Shown in pieces: positions 46,411 to 55,447 of a DNA stretch of 64,000 bases. Numbering within the stretch: the stretch's first letter is position 1; each line of letters starts with the position of its first letter. The stretch lies in NCBI RefSeq assembly GCF_001446935.1, contig NZ_LKKK01000011.1, positions 682,001 to 746,000 of the forward strand, given 5' to 3'. Source of the stretch: Pseudomonas sp. TTU2014-080ASC (GTDB taxonomy: Bacteria; Pseudomonadota; Gammaproteobacteria; Pseudomonadales; Pseudomonadaceae). Both the position numbers and the translations under genes were made by a program. The notes under the pieces are model-generated. The model had not been told where the DNA came from. It was given only the letters and a program-made list of their open reading frames with translations, and did no database searches.

Positions 46411-47427
46411 CTACCAGCGGGTTTCGGTTTCGCCCAGCCAGCCCAGTGCGTTCTGCACCGGTACGCATTCGTTGTGTTCACCGCGCAGCATGCCGTTGAA
46501 GTGGCCAAACAACTGGAAGTTGCTGATGTAGAGCAGGCCGAAGTTGCGTCGGCTCTGGTGTTTCTGGCAGGGCGAAAAGCTCAGTTGCACCTTACCGTCT
46601 GCGCTGCGCAACTGGCGCACAGCCATGCTGTTGGTGGATTCAGCCTCAATGTTCACAGGGCTTTCCAGATGCAGTGCTTGTCCGCCGAACCAGAGCGTGT
46701 TTTCCGACAAGCCACTGTGGTCGGTCCAGCCGGAGCCAAAGTTCCCGGCTATTCCTCCAGGGGCGGCGAAGGCTGCGCGTTTCCAGTGGCTGTTGAGTGG
46801 CCAGACACCGCGACCAAAGTCCAGCGAGGCAAAACTCTGCGCCGCCGTGCTCTCATAAATTCTGCTGTTAAGTTGCAGGGTGCCAGTGCAGGGCAGGCCC
46901 AGCTGGCGGCTGGTGGCGTGGAAGCTGTTAGGCCCCAGCGGCGCAACCAGATTGGCTGAATCCATGTGCGCCGGGCGCTGGACGTGCAGAATCGCTTGCA
47001 GTACATCACCGCCATGATTAGCTGCGCTCAAGGTGATGGTGCTGTTGTAGGGGGTGTCGTTAACGCGTAGTTGCAGCAGTGGATGCTCGAAGGAGTGGCT
47101 TTCGAACGGCCGGTCGGGCAGATGGCAGTCCCTAGCAAATAAACGTGTCTGGCTGAACCCCATGTGCTTACCACTGATCAGATCGACAAAGTTGGCAGCG
47201 GCCAGACCTATGTAGTCAAAGTCGGCTTGGGTGATGGATAGCATCCATTGCGGGCTGGTGATGCACCAGTGATTCCATCGCTTGCGGCGGCCAAAGTGAC
47301 CGGGAATGGCGCAGTGTACGCTTGGCCTTGAGCTGAACCCGATGGCATGCGGGTTGAGCTGGCCTTTGCTGTCACACAGCGATGTTTTAAGGGCGTCTTC
47401 CGCTGAGATGTTCATTGACACTTCCAT
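46411..47427 (-). CDS. DUF2804 domain-containing protein
   Basis: A 338-residue protein of the DUF2804 family; the body from CAIPGHFGRRKRWNHWCIT through LDFGRGVWPLNSHWKRA and NFGSGWTDHSGLSENTLWFG is highly characteristic. The family resembles the lipocalin-like fold of hydroxyneurosporene-synthase-like proteins, and has no assigned function. Start: ATG at 47427 with CGGAG eight bases before; an alternative in-frame ATG at 47415 with GGAAG is almost as good. It lies 104 bases before fumC on the same strand. Confidence 0.82.
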   Translation of the reverse strand: MEVSMNISAEDALKTSLCDSKGQLNPHAIGFSSRPSVHCAIPGHFGRRKRWNHWCITSPQWMLSITQADFDYIGLAAANFVDLISGKHMGFSQTRLFARDCHLPDRPFESHSFEHPLLQLRVNDTPYNSTITLSAANHGGDVLQAILHVQRPAHMDSANLVAPLGPNSFHATSRQLGLPCTGTLQLNSRIYESTAAQSFASLDFGRGVWPLNSHWKRAAFAAPGGIAGNFGSGWTDHSGLSENTLWFGGQALHLESPVNIEAESTNSMAVRQLRSADGKVQLSFSPCQKHQSRRNFGLLYISNFQLFGHFNGMLRGEHNECVPVQNALGWLGETETRW

Positions 47428-47620
47428 GTGTGCGCTCCGGTCGGGCAGTAGCAACTGTACTGCGAACATCAGTCAGAATGTTGGCGCGATGATGAGCTCT
47501 GATGATTTTCTGGAACATTGGTACATGAATATTGACTATTCGCTTGAGTGTGACAAGAGCAAGGGCACAAAATGCTGTTACGCGGGTCACAAAAACTCGT
47601 TAATTAAATTGGAGACACCT

Positions 47621-48121
47621 ATGTCACGCTTAACCGCTGTAAGTGTTGCTCTCGTTCTGGCATGTGCCAGTGCCCCGGTACTGGCCGATGCCAAAAGCCA
47701 CGCGGCGGATGCGGAGCGCTTCTTGTTGCTGGCCCGTGCCGACAAGCTGGCCGTACCGGTTTATGCCCAGGTACAAGGCATGTTTGCCCAGCGCTTTGCT
47801 GAGTTAAAAGCTCCGGAAAGCAAGAAAGCTGTGCTTGAGACCTATCAGGCGCAAGCCAACACCGCACTTGATCAGGCGGTGGGTTGGGACAAGATCAAAC
47901 CCGATATGGTCAAGCTGTACACCAGCACCTTCAATGAGCAGGAGCTGAAAGACCTGATTCGTTTCTACGAATCGCCACTGGGTAAGAAAGTCATGGAGCA
48001 AATGCCTATGCTGACTGCGCGCTCGGCACAACTGACTCAGGGTAAACTGGAAACCGCCGTGCCCAAGGTCAATCAACTGCTGGACGAAATGACCACCAAG
48101 CTGGGCGGCAAGAAACAGTAA
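47621..48121 (+). CDS. DUF2059 domain-containing exported protein
   Basis: A 166-residue protein with a signal peptide (LTAVSVALVLACASAPVLA, then DAKSHAADAERF). The mature region is all helical; DMVKLYTSTFNEQELKDLIR and FYESPLGKKVMEQMPML are the DUF2059 signature. Periplasmic, function unknown. The ATG at 47621 follows GGAGA by five bases; the frame is open far upstream but the signal sequence begins here. It sits just before bolA. Confidence 0.88.
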   Translation: MSRLTAVSVALVLACASAPVLADAKSHAADAERFLLLARADKLAVPVYAQVQGMFAQRFAELKAPESKKAVLETYQAQANTALDQAVGWDKIKPDMVKLYTSTFNEQELKDLIRFYESPLGKKVMEQMPMLTARSAQLTQGKLETAVPKVNQLLDEMTTKLGGKKQ

Positions 48122-48144
48122 TCAGCGTTTTCAGGTGAGTTTTC

Positions 48145-48438
48145 ATGGCAAAGATTGATCTTCTGCGCGGCGCACTGGCTGCTTTCGAACCTCAGCACCT
48201 TGATGTGCTGGATGAAAGTCATATGCACAGCCGTGGACAGGAAACCCATTACAAAGCCGTTATCGTCAGCGAGCAGTTTGCCGGCCTGAATGCGGTCAAG
48301 CGTCATCAGAAGGTTTATGGCTGCCTGGGCGAGTTGATGGGACAGATTCACGCACTGGCGCTGCACACCTACACTCCGCAGGAGTGGCAGGAACAGGGCG
48401 TTGCACCGGCTTCGCCGACCTGCCGCGGTGGCCACTGA
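48145..48438 (+). CDS. bolA: BolA family protein
   Basis: A 97-residue BolA-fold protein. DVLDESHMHSRGQETHYKAV and the helix-turn ending in VKRHQKVYGCLGELM are characteristic, with the conserved His of the helix-turn segment. BolA binds glutaredoxin-coordinated [2Fe-2S] clusters and in some bacteria DNA, affecting shape and motility under stress. It starts 24 bases after the DUF2059 stop; a strong terminator follows. Confidence 0.95.
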   Translation: MAKIDLLRGALAAFEPQHLDVLDESHMHSRGQETHYKAVIVSEQFAGLNAVKRHQKVYGCLGELMGQIHALALHTYTPQEWQEQGVAPASPTCRGGH

Positions 48439-48488
48439 GGCAATTGAGCCTTAACAGCGCCGCGTTAAGCCCTTAAAATGCACCACCA

Positions 48489-48526
48489 TCGGCCCGAGGT
48501 GATTACTAACCTCGGGCCGAACTTTT
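48489..48526 (+). terminator. Rho-independent terminator after bolA
   Basis: Perfect 12-bp stem from TCGGCCCGAGGT (48489-48500) and ACCTCGGGCCGA (48509-48520), 8-base loop, then ACTTTTT. Confidence 0.93.
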
Positions 48527-48576
48527 TCTGCTACCCGGTCCGCCCTTTACGTGGGCGACTACTGAAGGAAGTACCC

Positions 48577-49515
48577 ATGACAGACAAGATCGTTGTCGCT
48601 GCGCTGTATAAATTCGTTTCCCTGCCTGACTTTGAATCCCTGCGCGAACCACTGCTGCAATGCATGCTCGATAACGGCGTGAAAGGCACGCTGCTGCTGG
48701 CAGAAGAGGGCATCAACGGCACTGTTTCCGCGACCCGCGCAGGCATTGATGCGCTGCTGGCCTGGCTGACACAGGACCCGCGTCTGGCGGATGTCGACCA
48801 CAAAGAGTCGTATTGCGACGAGCAGCCGTTCTACCGCACCAAGGTCAAACTGAAGAAAGAAATCGTGACTTTGGGCGTTCCGGGTGTGGACCCGAACAAA
48901 AAAGTCGGTACTTATATCGAGCCGAAAGACTGGAACGCGCTGATCAGCGACCCGGAAGTGCTGCTGATCGACACCCGCAACGATTACGAAGTCTCCATCG
49001 GCACCTTCGAGGGCGCGATCGACCCGAAGACCAAGACCTTCCGCGAGTTCCCGGATTACATCCGCGCCCACTTCGACCCAAGTAAACACAAGAAAGTCGC
49101 CATGTTCTGCACTGGCGGCATTCGCTGCGAGAAAGCCTCCAGCTACATGCTGACTGAAGGCTTCGAAGAGGTTTATCACCTCAAGGGCGGCATCCTGAAG
49201 TATCTGGAAGAGGTGCCTCAGGAAGAGTCCAAGTGGCAGGGCGACTGCTTTGTCTTCGATAATCGTGTCACCGTGCGTCACGACCTCAGCGAAGGCGACT
49301 ACGATCAGTGTCATGCCTGCCGCACGCCGGTTTCCGTTGAAGACCGTCAGTCCGAGTTCTACACGCCCGGCATCAGCTGCCCGCATTGCTGGGACTCGCT
49401 GCCGGAGAAAACCCGTGCCGGCGCCCGTGAGCGCCAGCGTCAGATCGAACTGGCCAAGGCGCGTAACCAGCCGCATCCACTGGGCTACAACGCCCGTCAG
49501 AACCGCGAGGCTTAA
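48577..49515 (+). CDS. trhO: tRNA uridine(34) hydroxylase TrhO (rhodanese domain)
   Basis: A 312-residue protein of the YceA/TrhO family. It has an N-terminal acylphosphatase-like part ([20 protein letters not shown]) and a rhodanese domain with the catalytic cysteine in [17 protein letters not shown]; the C-terminal cysteine pairs ([15 protein letters not shown]) are typical. TrhO forms 5-hydroxyuridine at tRNA wobble position 34 with O2. The ATG at 48577 has GAAGGAAG upstream. DsbA-like gene follows after 2 bases, so they form an operon. Confidence 0.95.
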   Translation: MTDKIVVAALYKFVSLPDFESLREPLLQCMLDNGVKGTLLLAEEGINGTVSATRAGIDALLAWLTQDPRLADVDHKESYCDEQPFYRTKVKLKKEIVTLGVPGVDPNKKVGTYIEPKDWNALISDPEVLLIDTRNDYEVSIGTFEGAIDPKTKTFREFPDYIRAHFDPSKHKKVAMFCTGGIRCEKASSYMLTEGFEEVYHLKGGILKYLEEVPQEESKWQGDCFVFDNRVTVRHDLSEGDYDQCHACRTPVSVEDRQSEFYTPGISCPHCWDSLPEKTRAGARERQRQIELAKARNQPHPLGYNARQNREA

Positions 49516-49517
49516 TC

Positions 49518-50150
49518 ATGCAAGCACGCCTGCTCTACGTTATGGATCCAATGTGCTCCTGGTGCTGGGGATTTGCACCGGTACTGGAAGCACTTGCAGA
49601 GCAGGCTGCTGAAGCCGGAGTTGGTCTGGATCTGGTTGTTGGCGGGTTACGCCGCGACGGTGTTGCCGTCGATGCAGCGGGCCGTGTGCGTTATCTGGGC
49701 TACTGGCAGGCGGTCAATGCGGCCACCGGGCAGCTGTTCAACTTTGACAAAGGGATACCGGAAGGCTTCGTCTACGATACTGAGCCTGCCTGTCGGGCCA
49801 TCGTCACCGCGCGCAGCCTGGCACGTGAGTTGGTGTGGCCGCTGACTCGACTGATTCAGCAAGCGTTCTATACCGAAGGGCAGGATGTCAGCCGCGCCAG
49901 CGTGCTGGTTGAACTGGCTGAGAAAGCGGGGATTCCCCGCATCGAATTTGCCGAAGCCTTCGACAGTCAGGCCCAGCGCGATGCCACCCAGGCCGATTTC
50001 ACCTGGGCGCAGAGCTTGGGAATTGCCGGTTTCCCGACATTGCTGGCCGAGCATAACGGGCAGCTGGCGCTGGTGACCAACGGCTACCAGCCTTTGGAGT
50101 CATTGCAGCCACTGCTGACCCGCTGGCTGGATCGGGCCAGGAATGGTTGA
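49518..50150 (+). CDS. DsbA family thioredoxin-fold protein
   Basis: A 210-residue thioredoxin-fold protein with active-site CSWC (residues 13-16, after YVMDPM) and the cis-Pro loop GIAGFPTLLAEHNG near 175-187. No signal peptide, so it is cytoplasmic, unlike DsbA proper; it resembles FrnE-like or HCCA-type oxidoreductases. It starts 2 bases after trhO and its stop overlaps the ABC transporter start by 8 bases. Confidence 0.87.
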   Translation: MQARLLYVMDPMCSWCWGFAPVLEALAEQAAEAGVGLDLVVGGLRRDGVAVDAAGRVRYLGYWQAVNAATGQLFNFDKGIPEGFVYDTEPACRAIVTARSLARELVWPLTRLIQQAFYTEGQDVSRASVLVELAEKAGIPRIEFAEAFDSQAQRDATQADFTWAQSLGIAGFPTLLAEHNGQLALVTNGYQPLESLQPLLTRWLDRARNG

Positions 50151-51921
50151 CCGGTTAAGCTGGGCTGAAATTCGCCGCCTGGCCCTGCGGCATAAAAAAG
50201 CACTGATCTGGGCCAACCTGGTTGCCGTTCTGGCGACCTTGTGCAGCGTGCCAATCCCGCTGTTGCTGCCGTTGCTGGTGGATGAAGTGTTGCTCAAGGA
50301 CGGCGATGCCGCCTTGCGTTTCATGGACAACTTCCTGCCGACTGGCTGGGAAACCGCAGCGGGCTATATCGGCCTGATGCTGGTGGCAACCTTGCTGCTG
50401 CGCCTTGGCGCGTTGGTGTTCAACGTCCTGCAGGCCAAGCTGTTTGCGCGGCTGTCCAAAGACATTGTTTACCGCATCCGCATTCGCCTGATCGAACGCC
50501 TCAAGCGTATCTCGCTGGAAGAGTATGAAAGCCTCGGCGGCGGCACTGTCACCACCCATCTGGTGACGGACCTGGATACGCTGGACAAGTTTGTCGGCGA
50601 GACCCTCAGCCGCTTTCTGGTGGCCATGCTCACCTTGGTCGGCACTTCGGCCATTCTGATCTGGATGCACTGGAAGCTGGCGCTGCTGATTCTGCTGTTC
50701 AATCCGCTGGTGATCTACGCCACGGTACAGCTGGGCAAGCGGGTCAAACACCTGAAGAAGCAGGAAAACGACAGCACCTCCCGCTTCACCCAGGCGCTGA
50801 CCGAGACGCTGGAAGCCATTCAGGAAGTGCGTGCGGGCAACCGCCAGGGCTATTTCCTCGGTCGGCTCGGCCTGCGGGCTAAGGAGGTGCGGGATTACGC
50901 CGTCGCCTCGCAATGGAAAACCGACGCCTCGAATCGCGCCAGTGGCCTGCTGTTCCAGTTTGGGATTGATGTGTTCCGCGCGGCGGCGATGCTTACGGTG
51001 TTGTTTTCCGACCTGTCGATCGGGCAGATGCTCGCAGTGTTCAGCTATCTGTGGTTCATGATCGGCCCGGTGGAGCAGTTGTTGAATCTGCAATACGCCT
51101 TTTATGCCGCAGGCGGTGCCCTGAGTCGGATCAACGAGTTGCTGGCACGTAAGGACGAACCGCAGTACAGCGGCAATGCTGACCCGTTTAGCGGGCATAA
51201 AACCGTTGGTATTGAGATAAGCGGACTGACCTTTGCCTATACCGACGAGCCTGTGCTCAACGGCCTCAACCTGAACATCAAGCCGGGCGAGAAAGTGGCG
51301 ATTGTCGGTGCCAGCGGTGGCGGCAAGAGTACGCTGGTGCAACTGCTGCTGGGGCTGTACACGCCACAGGCCGGGATCATCCGCTTTGGTGGCATGAGCC
51401 AGCAGGAGATTGGCCTGGAAACCATCCGCGAGCATGTGGCAGTGGTGCTGCAATCGCCGGCGTTGTTTAACGATACCGTGCGCGCCAACCTGTGCATGGG
51501 CCGCGAGCGCGATGACGCAGCGTGCTGGCAGGCGCTTGAAATCGCCCAGCTGGCGGACACCATCTGTGAGCTGCCGAATGGGCTCGACAGCGTGGTAGGG
51601 CGCTCCGGCGTGCGTTTGTCAGGTGGCCAGCGTCAACGGTTGGCGATTGCGCGGATGGTGCTGGCGGAGCCCAAAGTGGTCATCCTCGATGAAGCCACCT
51701 CGGCGTTGGATGCCGCTACTGAGTACGCACTGCACCAGGCGCTGAACACATTCCTGCACGGTCGCACGACACTGATCATTGCCCACCGGCTGAGTGCGGT
51801 GAAGCAGGCCGACCGTGTGGTGGTGTTTGACAGCGGTCGCATCGCCGAAGACGGCGACCATCAGCAGCTGATTGCCGAGGGCGGGTTGTACGCCAAGCTC
51901 TACGGCAACCTGCAACACTAA
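50143..51921 (+). CDS. ABC transporter, fused permease and ATPase
   Basis: A 592-residue exporter half-transporter. Six transmembrane segments lie in about 20-300, and the ATPase domain has Walker A GASGGGKSTLV, Q-loop LQSP, signature LSGGQRQR, Walker B VVILDEATSALD, and H-loop IAHRLS. The structure is that of type IV exporters (MsbA-like). The conserved P. aeruginosa locus next to hpd also carries such a gene; the substrate is unknown. It is coupled to the DsbA-like gene by an 8-base overlap. Confidence 0.93.
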   Translation: MVDRLSWAEIRRLALRHKKALIWANLVAVLATLCSVPIPLLLPLLVDEVLLKDGDAALRFMDNFLPTGWETAAGYIGLMLVATLLLRLGALVFNVLQAKLFARLSKDIVYRIRIRLIERLKRISLEEYESLGGGTVTTHLVTDLDTLDKFVGETLSRFLVAMLTLVGTSAILIWMHWKLALLILLFNPLVIYATVQLGKRVKHLKKQENDSTSRFTQALTETLEAIQEVRAGNRQGYFLGRLGLRAKEVRDYAVASQWKTDASNRASGLLFQFGIDVFRAAAMLTVLFSDLSIGQMLAVFSYLWFMIGPVEQLLNLQYAFYAAGGALSRINELLARKDEPQYSGNADPFSGHKTVGIEISGLTFAYTDEPVLNGLNLNIKPGEKVAIVGASGGGKSTLVQLLLGLYTPQAGIIRFGGMSQQEIGLETIREHVAVVLQSPALFNDTVRANLCMGRERDDAACWQALEIAQLADTICELPNGLDSVVGRSGVRLSGGQRQRLAIARMVLAEPKVVILDEATSALDAATEYALHQALNTFLHGRTTLIIAHRLSAVKQADRVVVFDSGRIAEDGDHQQLIAEGGLYAKLYGNLQH

Positions 51922-51940
51922 AACCTCATTTCTGAAAGCC

Positions 51941-51975
51941 ACCGATTGGATCAGCACATTGCTGCGCCAATCGGT
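51941..51975 (+). terminator. Hairpin after the ABC transporter (no T-run)
   Basis: Perfect 9-bp stem ACCGATTGG (51941-51949) / CCAATCGGT (51967-51975), 17-base loop. It marks the end of the trhO unit; termination without a T-run is uncertain. Confidence 0.5.
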
Positions 51976-51997
51976 CTGGCAAGCCGGCTAGCCTGCC

Positions 51998-52043
51998 TGT
52001 AAAGATTGCGTTACGAATCTGGGTGTTTTCCCTGCGTGCAGGG
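51998..52043 (+). promoter_or_regulatory. Candidate PhhR/TyrR-type operator before hpd
   Basis: TGTAAA-GATTGC-GTTACG (51998-52015) matches TGTAAA-N6-TTTACA in the left half and four of six bases in the right. It is followed by CCCTGC/GCAGGG (52030-52043), a near-continuous palindrome. The hpd ATG is at 52178 after AGGAGG. PhhR control of aromatic amino-acid catabolism is established in Pseudomonas; use of this site is inferred. Confidence 0.4.
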
Positions 52044-52177
52044 GCAGCTGTCATAAAAGATTGCCAGAACAGCAGAGTCTGAAGGCGTTCGCGGCCTGTG
52101 CGCCGGGTTGTTGCTGCGGTGCGGCTGGGATGTGATGAAGGCATCCATTCGCACCACAACAATAATCAGGAGGCGAG

Positions 52178-53260
52178 ATGAACGCCGTGAGTAAGATCGA
52201 ACAGCACAACCCAATCGGCACCGATGGTTTCGAGTTCGTAGAATTCACTGCGCCCAACGCTGAAGGAATCGAGCAGCTGCGCCAGCTGTTCAGCGCCATG
52301 GGCTTTACCGAGACAGCCAAGCACCGGACCAAAGAGGTCTGGCTGTTCCAGCAGAACGACATCAATTTCGTCCTCAACGGCAGCCCAAGTGGCCACGTCC
52401 GTGCGTTCGCCGAAAAGCACGGGCCAAGCGCGTGTGCCATGGCCTTCCGGGTTAAGAATGCGGCGCAGGCTGCTGCGTATGTCGAGCAGCAGGGCGCAAC
52501 ACTGGTAGGCAGCCACGCTAACTTCGGTGAGCTGAATATTCCCTGCGTTGAAGGCATCGGCGGATCGCTTCTGTATCTGGTGGATCGCTACGGCGATAAG
52601 ACCATCTACGACGTCGACTTTGAGTTTATTCCCGGCCGTTCCGCCAGCGATAACAGCGTCGGCCTGATGGGGCTGGATCACCTGACCCACAACGTCCGCC
52701 GTGGTCAGATGGATGTTTGGTCGGGCTTTTATGAGCGCATCGCCAACTTCCGCGAAATCCGCTACTTCGATATCGAAGGCAAGCTCACCGGGCTGCTGTC
52801 CCGGGCGATGACCGCACCCTGCGGCAAGATCCGTATCCCGATCAACGAGTCTGCTGACGATAAGTCCCAGATCGAAGAATTTATCCGCGAATACCACGGC
52901 GAAGGCATCCAGCATATCGCCCTGAGCACCGAGGATATCTACCAGACCGTACGCCAGCTGCGCGCCAATGGCGTGGACTTTATGGTCACCCCCGGTACCT
53001 ATTACGACAAGGTCGACAGTCGCGTGGCGGGGCATGGTGAGCCTACAGACACCTTGCGTGAGCTGAGCATCCTGATTGACGGCGCACCGGGCGACGACGG
53101 CATTCTGCTGCAGATATTCACCAACACAGTGATTGGCCCGATCTTCTTCGAGATCATCCAGCGCAAAGGCAATCAGGGCTTTGGCGAGGGCAACTTCAAG
53201 GCCCTGTTTGAGTCCATCGAAGAGGACCAGATCAAGCGTGGCGTGATCGCTGCGGATTGA
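52178..53260 (+). CDS. hpd: 4-Hydroxyphenylpyruvate dioxygenase
   Basis: A 360-residue Fe(II) dioxygenase that converts 4-hydroxyphenylpyruvate to homogentisate. Two vicinal-oxygen-chelate halves are visible; iron ligands are the His in LMGLDHLTHNV, the His in GEGIQHIALST, and the Glu in GPIFFEIIQRKG. The close of the sequence, GNFKALFESIEEDQIKRGV, is standard. First gene of a tyrosine catabolic operon; an AGGAGG site precedes the ATG. Confidence 0.97.
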   Translation: MNAVSKIEQHNPIGTDGFEFVEFTAPNAEGIEQLRQLFSAMGFTETAKHRTKEVWLFQQNDINFVLNGSPSGHVRAFAEKHGPSACAMAFRVKNAAQAAAYVEQQGATLVGSHANFGELNIPCVEGIGGSLLYLVDRYGDKTIYDVDFEFIPGRSASDNSVGLMGLDHLTHNVRRGQMDVWSGFYERIANFREIRYFDIEGKLTGLLSRAMTAPCGKIRIPINESADDKSQIEEFIREYHGEGIQHIALSTEDIYQTVRQLRANGVDFMVTPGTYYDKVDSRVAGHGEPTDTLRELSILIDGAPGDDGILLQIFTNTVIGPIFFEIIQRKGNQGFGEGNFKALFESIEEDQIKRGVIAAD

Positions 53261-53324
53261 TAGGCGCAGGCTTTATCTGCGCTAACCGGCAACGGTGCTG
53301 AAGCACCTTGGATGGAGACTGGTC

Positions 53325-54464
53325 ATGAGTCGTAACTGGGTACGAATTCCCCTGAGTGAAGGTGTGTGCTCGCGACAAGCGCACTGCGACTTCCCGCAGG
53401 GCACCTATGAGCGTGAGATGGGCCGCGAAGGGTTTTTCGGGCCGACCGCGCACTTGCATCACAAACATCCGCCAACCGGCTGGATCGATTGGGAAGGCCC
53501 GCTGCGCCCACATGCGTTTGATTTCAACCGCATTGAAAGCCAGCGCGACTGCCCGCTGGCTGCACCGCTGGCGCTGCACAACGGCGACGTAAAACTGCGC
53601 GTGTGGCGCACCAATGGCGTGATGCGCCACTTAGTACGTAATGGTGATGGTGACGATCTGCTGTTTATTCACGAAGGTGCAGGGGAGTTTTACTGTGACT
53701 TCGGCCACCTGAGCTACCGCGACGGTGATTACCTGTTGATTCCGCGTGGTACTGCATGGCGGATCGAGGCGAAGCAGCCGACCTTTATGCTGCTGATTGA
53801 GAGCACTGACGGTGCCTATCAGCTACCGGATAAAGGTCTGCTTGGGCCACAGGCGATTTTTGATCCGGCGGTGCTGGATTACCCGCGCCTGGATGATGCC
53901 TTTAAGGCGCAGCAGGACGAGCAGGCCTGGCAAATCCGCATCAAGCGACGCGGGCAGATCAGCACCGTGACATATCCGTACAACCCGCTGGATGTGGTGG
54001 GTTGGCACGGCGACAACAGCGTTTTTCGCCTCAACTGGCGGGATATCCGCCCGCTGATGAGTCATCGCTATCACTTGCCGCCGTCGGCCCACACCACCTT
54101 TGTCGCCAACGGTTTTGTGATCTGTACGTTCACGCCAAGGCCGGTGGAGAGCGATCCGGGCGCTTTAAAGGTGCCGTTCTATCACAACAATGACGACTAC
54201 GATGAAGTGCTGTTCTACCACCGCGGCAACTTCTTCAGCCGCGACAACATCGAGGCGGGCATGGTCACCCTGCATCCGTGCGGGTTCCCGCACGGCCCGC
54301 ATCCCAAAGCGTTGAAAAAGAGTCTGGAAGACCCGGCCACCTTTATCGATGAAGTGGCAGTGATGATCGACACCCGCCGCGCACTGGAAATCGCTGATGT
54401 GGCGTCGGCGGTGGATGTTCCCCAATACGTAAATTCCTGGCGTGCGCCGGGTAAGGAAAGCTGA
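53325..54464 (+). CDS. hmgA: Homogentisate 1,2-dioxygenase, short (cupin) type
   Basis: A 379-residue protein in the place of homogentisate dioxygenase, the ring-opening step of tyrosine degradation. The cupin residues are visible: HNNDDYDEVLFYHRGNFFSR and the later CGFPHGPHPKAL hold probable iron-binding His and Glu. It is about 50 residues shorter than classical HmgA and the start (MSRNWVRIPLSEG) is different; this looks like the shorter homogentisate dioxygenase branch I recall from Shewanella, Vibrio and related genera. The ATG at 53325 follows GGAG by eight bases. Its stop overlaps the next start (TGATG). Confidence 0.82.
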   Translation: MSRNWVRIPLSEGVCSRQAHCDFPQGTYEREMGREGFFGPTAHLHHKHPPTGWIDWEGPLRPHAFDFNRIESQRDCPLAAPLALHNGDVKLRVWRTNGVMRHLVRNGDGDDLLFIHEGAGEFYCDFGHLSYRDGDYLLIPRGTAWRIEAKQPTFMLLIESTDGAYQLPDKGLLGPQAIFDPAVLDYPRLDDAFKAQQDEQAWQIRIKRRGQISTVTYPYNPLDVVGWHGDNSVFRLNWRDIRPLMSHRYHLPPSAHTTFVANGFVICTFTPRPVESDPGALKVPFYHNNDDYDEVLFYHRGNFFSRDNIEAGMVTLHPCGFPHGPHPKALKKSLEDPATFIDEVAVMIDTRRALEIADVASAVDVPQYVNSWRAPGKES

Positions 54465-55447
54465 TGAAACTCGCGTCTCTCAATCAAGGCCGCGACGGCG
54501 TGCTGTTAGTGGTGTCGCGGGATCTGCAGAAGGCCGTGAAGGTTCCGGCAATTGCTGCGACATTGCAGGCAGCGCTGGATGACTGGCAGCACACCCGACC
54601 CAAGCTGGAGGCGGTGTATCAGCGCCTGAATGACGGGCTGGAGAGCGAGGCGTTTGCCTTCGATCAGGCGGCCTGCCATAGCCCGCTGCCGCGCGCGTAT
54701 CACTGGGCAGATGGCAGTGCCTATGTGAATCACGTGGAGCTAGTGCGCAAGGCGCGTGGTGCTGAAATGCCGGAAAGTTTCTGGCATGACCCGCTGATGT
54801 ATCAGGGGGGGGCGGACAGCTTTATCCCGCCCCACAGTCCAATCTGTCTGGCGGATGAGGCGTGGGGAATCGACCTGGAAGCAGAGCTGGCGGTGATCAC
54901 CGATGACGTGCCGATGGGCGTCAGTGCAGCCGAGGCCGCAGGCCATATTCAGCTGCTGATGCTGGTTAACGATGTGTCCCTGCGCAACCTGATCCCCGGT
55001 GAACTGGCCAAGGGGTTTGGTTTTTATCAGAGCAAGCCCTCGTCGAGTTTTTCTCCGGTTGCCATCACCCCGGATGAGCTGGGCGAGCACTGGCGCGAAG
55101 GTAAGGTGCACCGGCCGTTGGTCAGCCACATTAACGGCGAGTTGTTCGGCCAGCCGGATGCCGGTACCGATATGACTTTTAACTTCCCCACGCTGGTCGC
55201 TCACGCTGCGAAAACCCGGCCTTTGGGCAGCGGCACCATTATCGGCTCGGGAACGGTTTCCAACTATGACCGCAGCGCGGGCTCCAGCTGTTTGGCTGAG
55301 AAACGCATGCTGGAGATTATCGAGCAGGGCGAGGCGCACACGCCGTTCCTGAAATTCGGCGATCGGGTGCGCATTGAAATGTTCGATACGGCGGGTAACA
55401 GCCTGTTTGGGGCCATCGACCAAGTGGTTGAGCGCTATGAAGGCTGA
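54464..55447 (+). CDS. fahA: Fumarylacetoacetate hydrolase family protein (short FAH)
   Basis: A 327-residue FAH-fold hydrolase which should split fumarylacetoacetate into fumarate and acetoacetate, the last step of the pathway. Metal ligands appear in WGIDLEAELAVITDD (Glu, Glu, Asp) and the substrate loop in YQSKPSSSFSPVAITPDELG; GSGTIIGSGTVSN follows. It is much shorter than the roughly 430-residue FahA of most pseudomonads, in line with the short homogentisate dioxygenase upstream. Its start overlaps hmgA by one base, and maiA overlaps its end by 11. Confidence 0.86.
   Translation: MKLASLNQGRDGVLLVVSRDLQKAVKVPAIAATLQAALDDWQHTRPKLEAVYQRLNDGLESEAFAFDQAACHSPLPRAYHWADGSAYVNHVELVRKARGAEMPESFWHDPLMYQGGADSFIPPHSPICLADEAWGIDLEAELAVITDDVPMGVSAAEAAGHIQLLMLVNDVSLRNLIPGELAKGFGFYQSKPSSSFSPVAITPDELGEHWREGKVHRPLVSHINGELFGQPDAGTDMTFNFPTLVAHAAKTRPLGSGTIIGSGTVSNYDRSAGSSCLAEKRMLEIIEQGEAHTPFLKFGDRVRIEMFDTAGNSLFGAIDQVVERYEG

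Noticed and set aside
50155..51453. A 432-codon open frame on the minus strand opposite the ABC transporter
   Set aside because: It has His/Gln-rich composition typical of the reverse complement of GC-rich coding DNA, no ribosome site, and no recognisable domain; the opposite strand is an intact ABC exporter.
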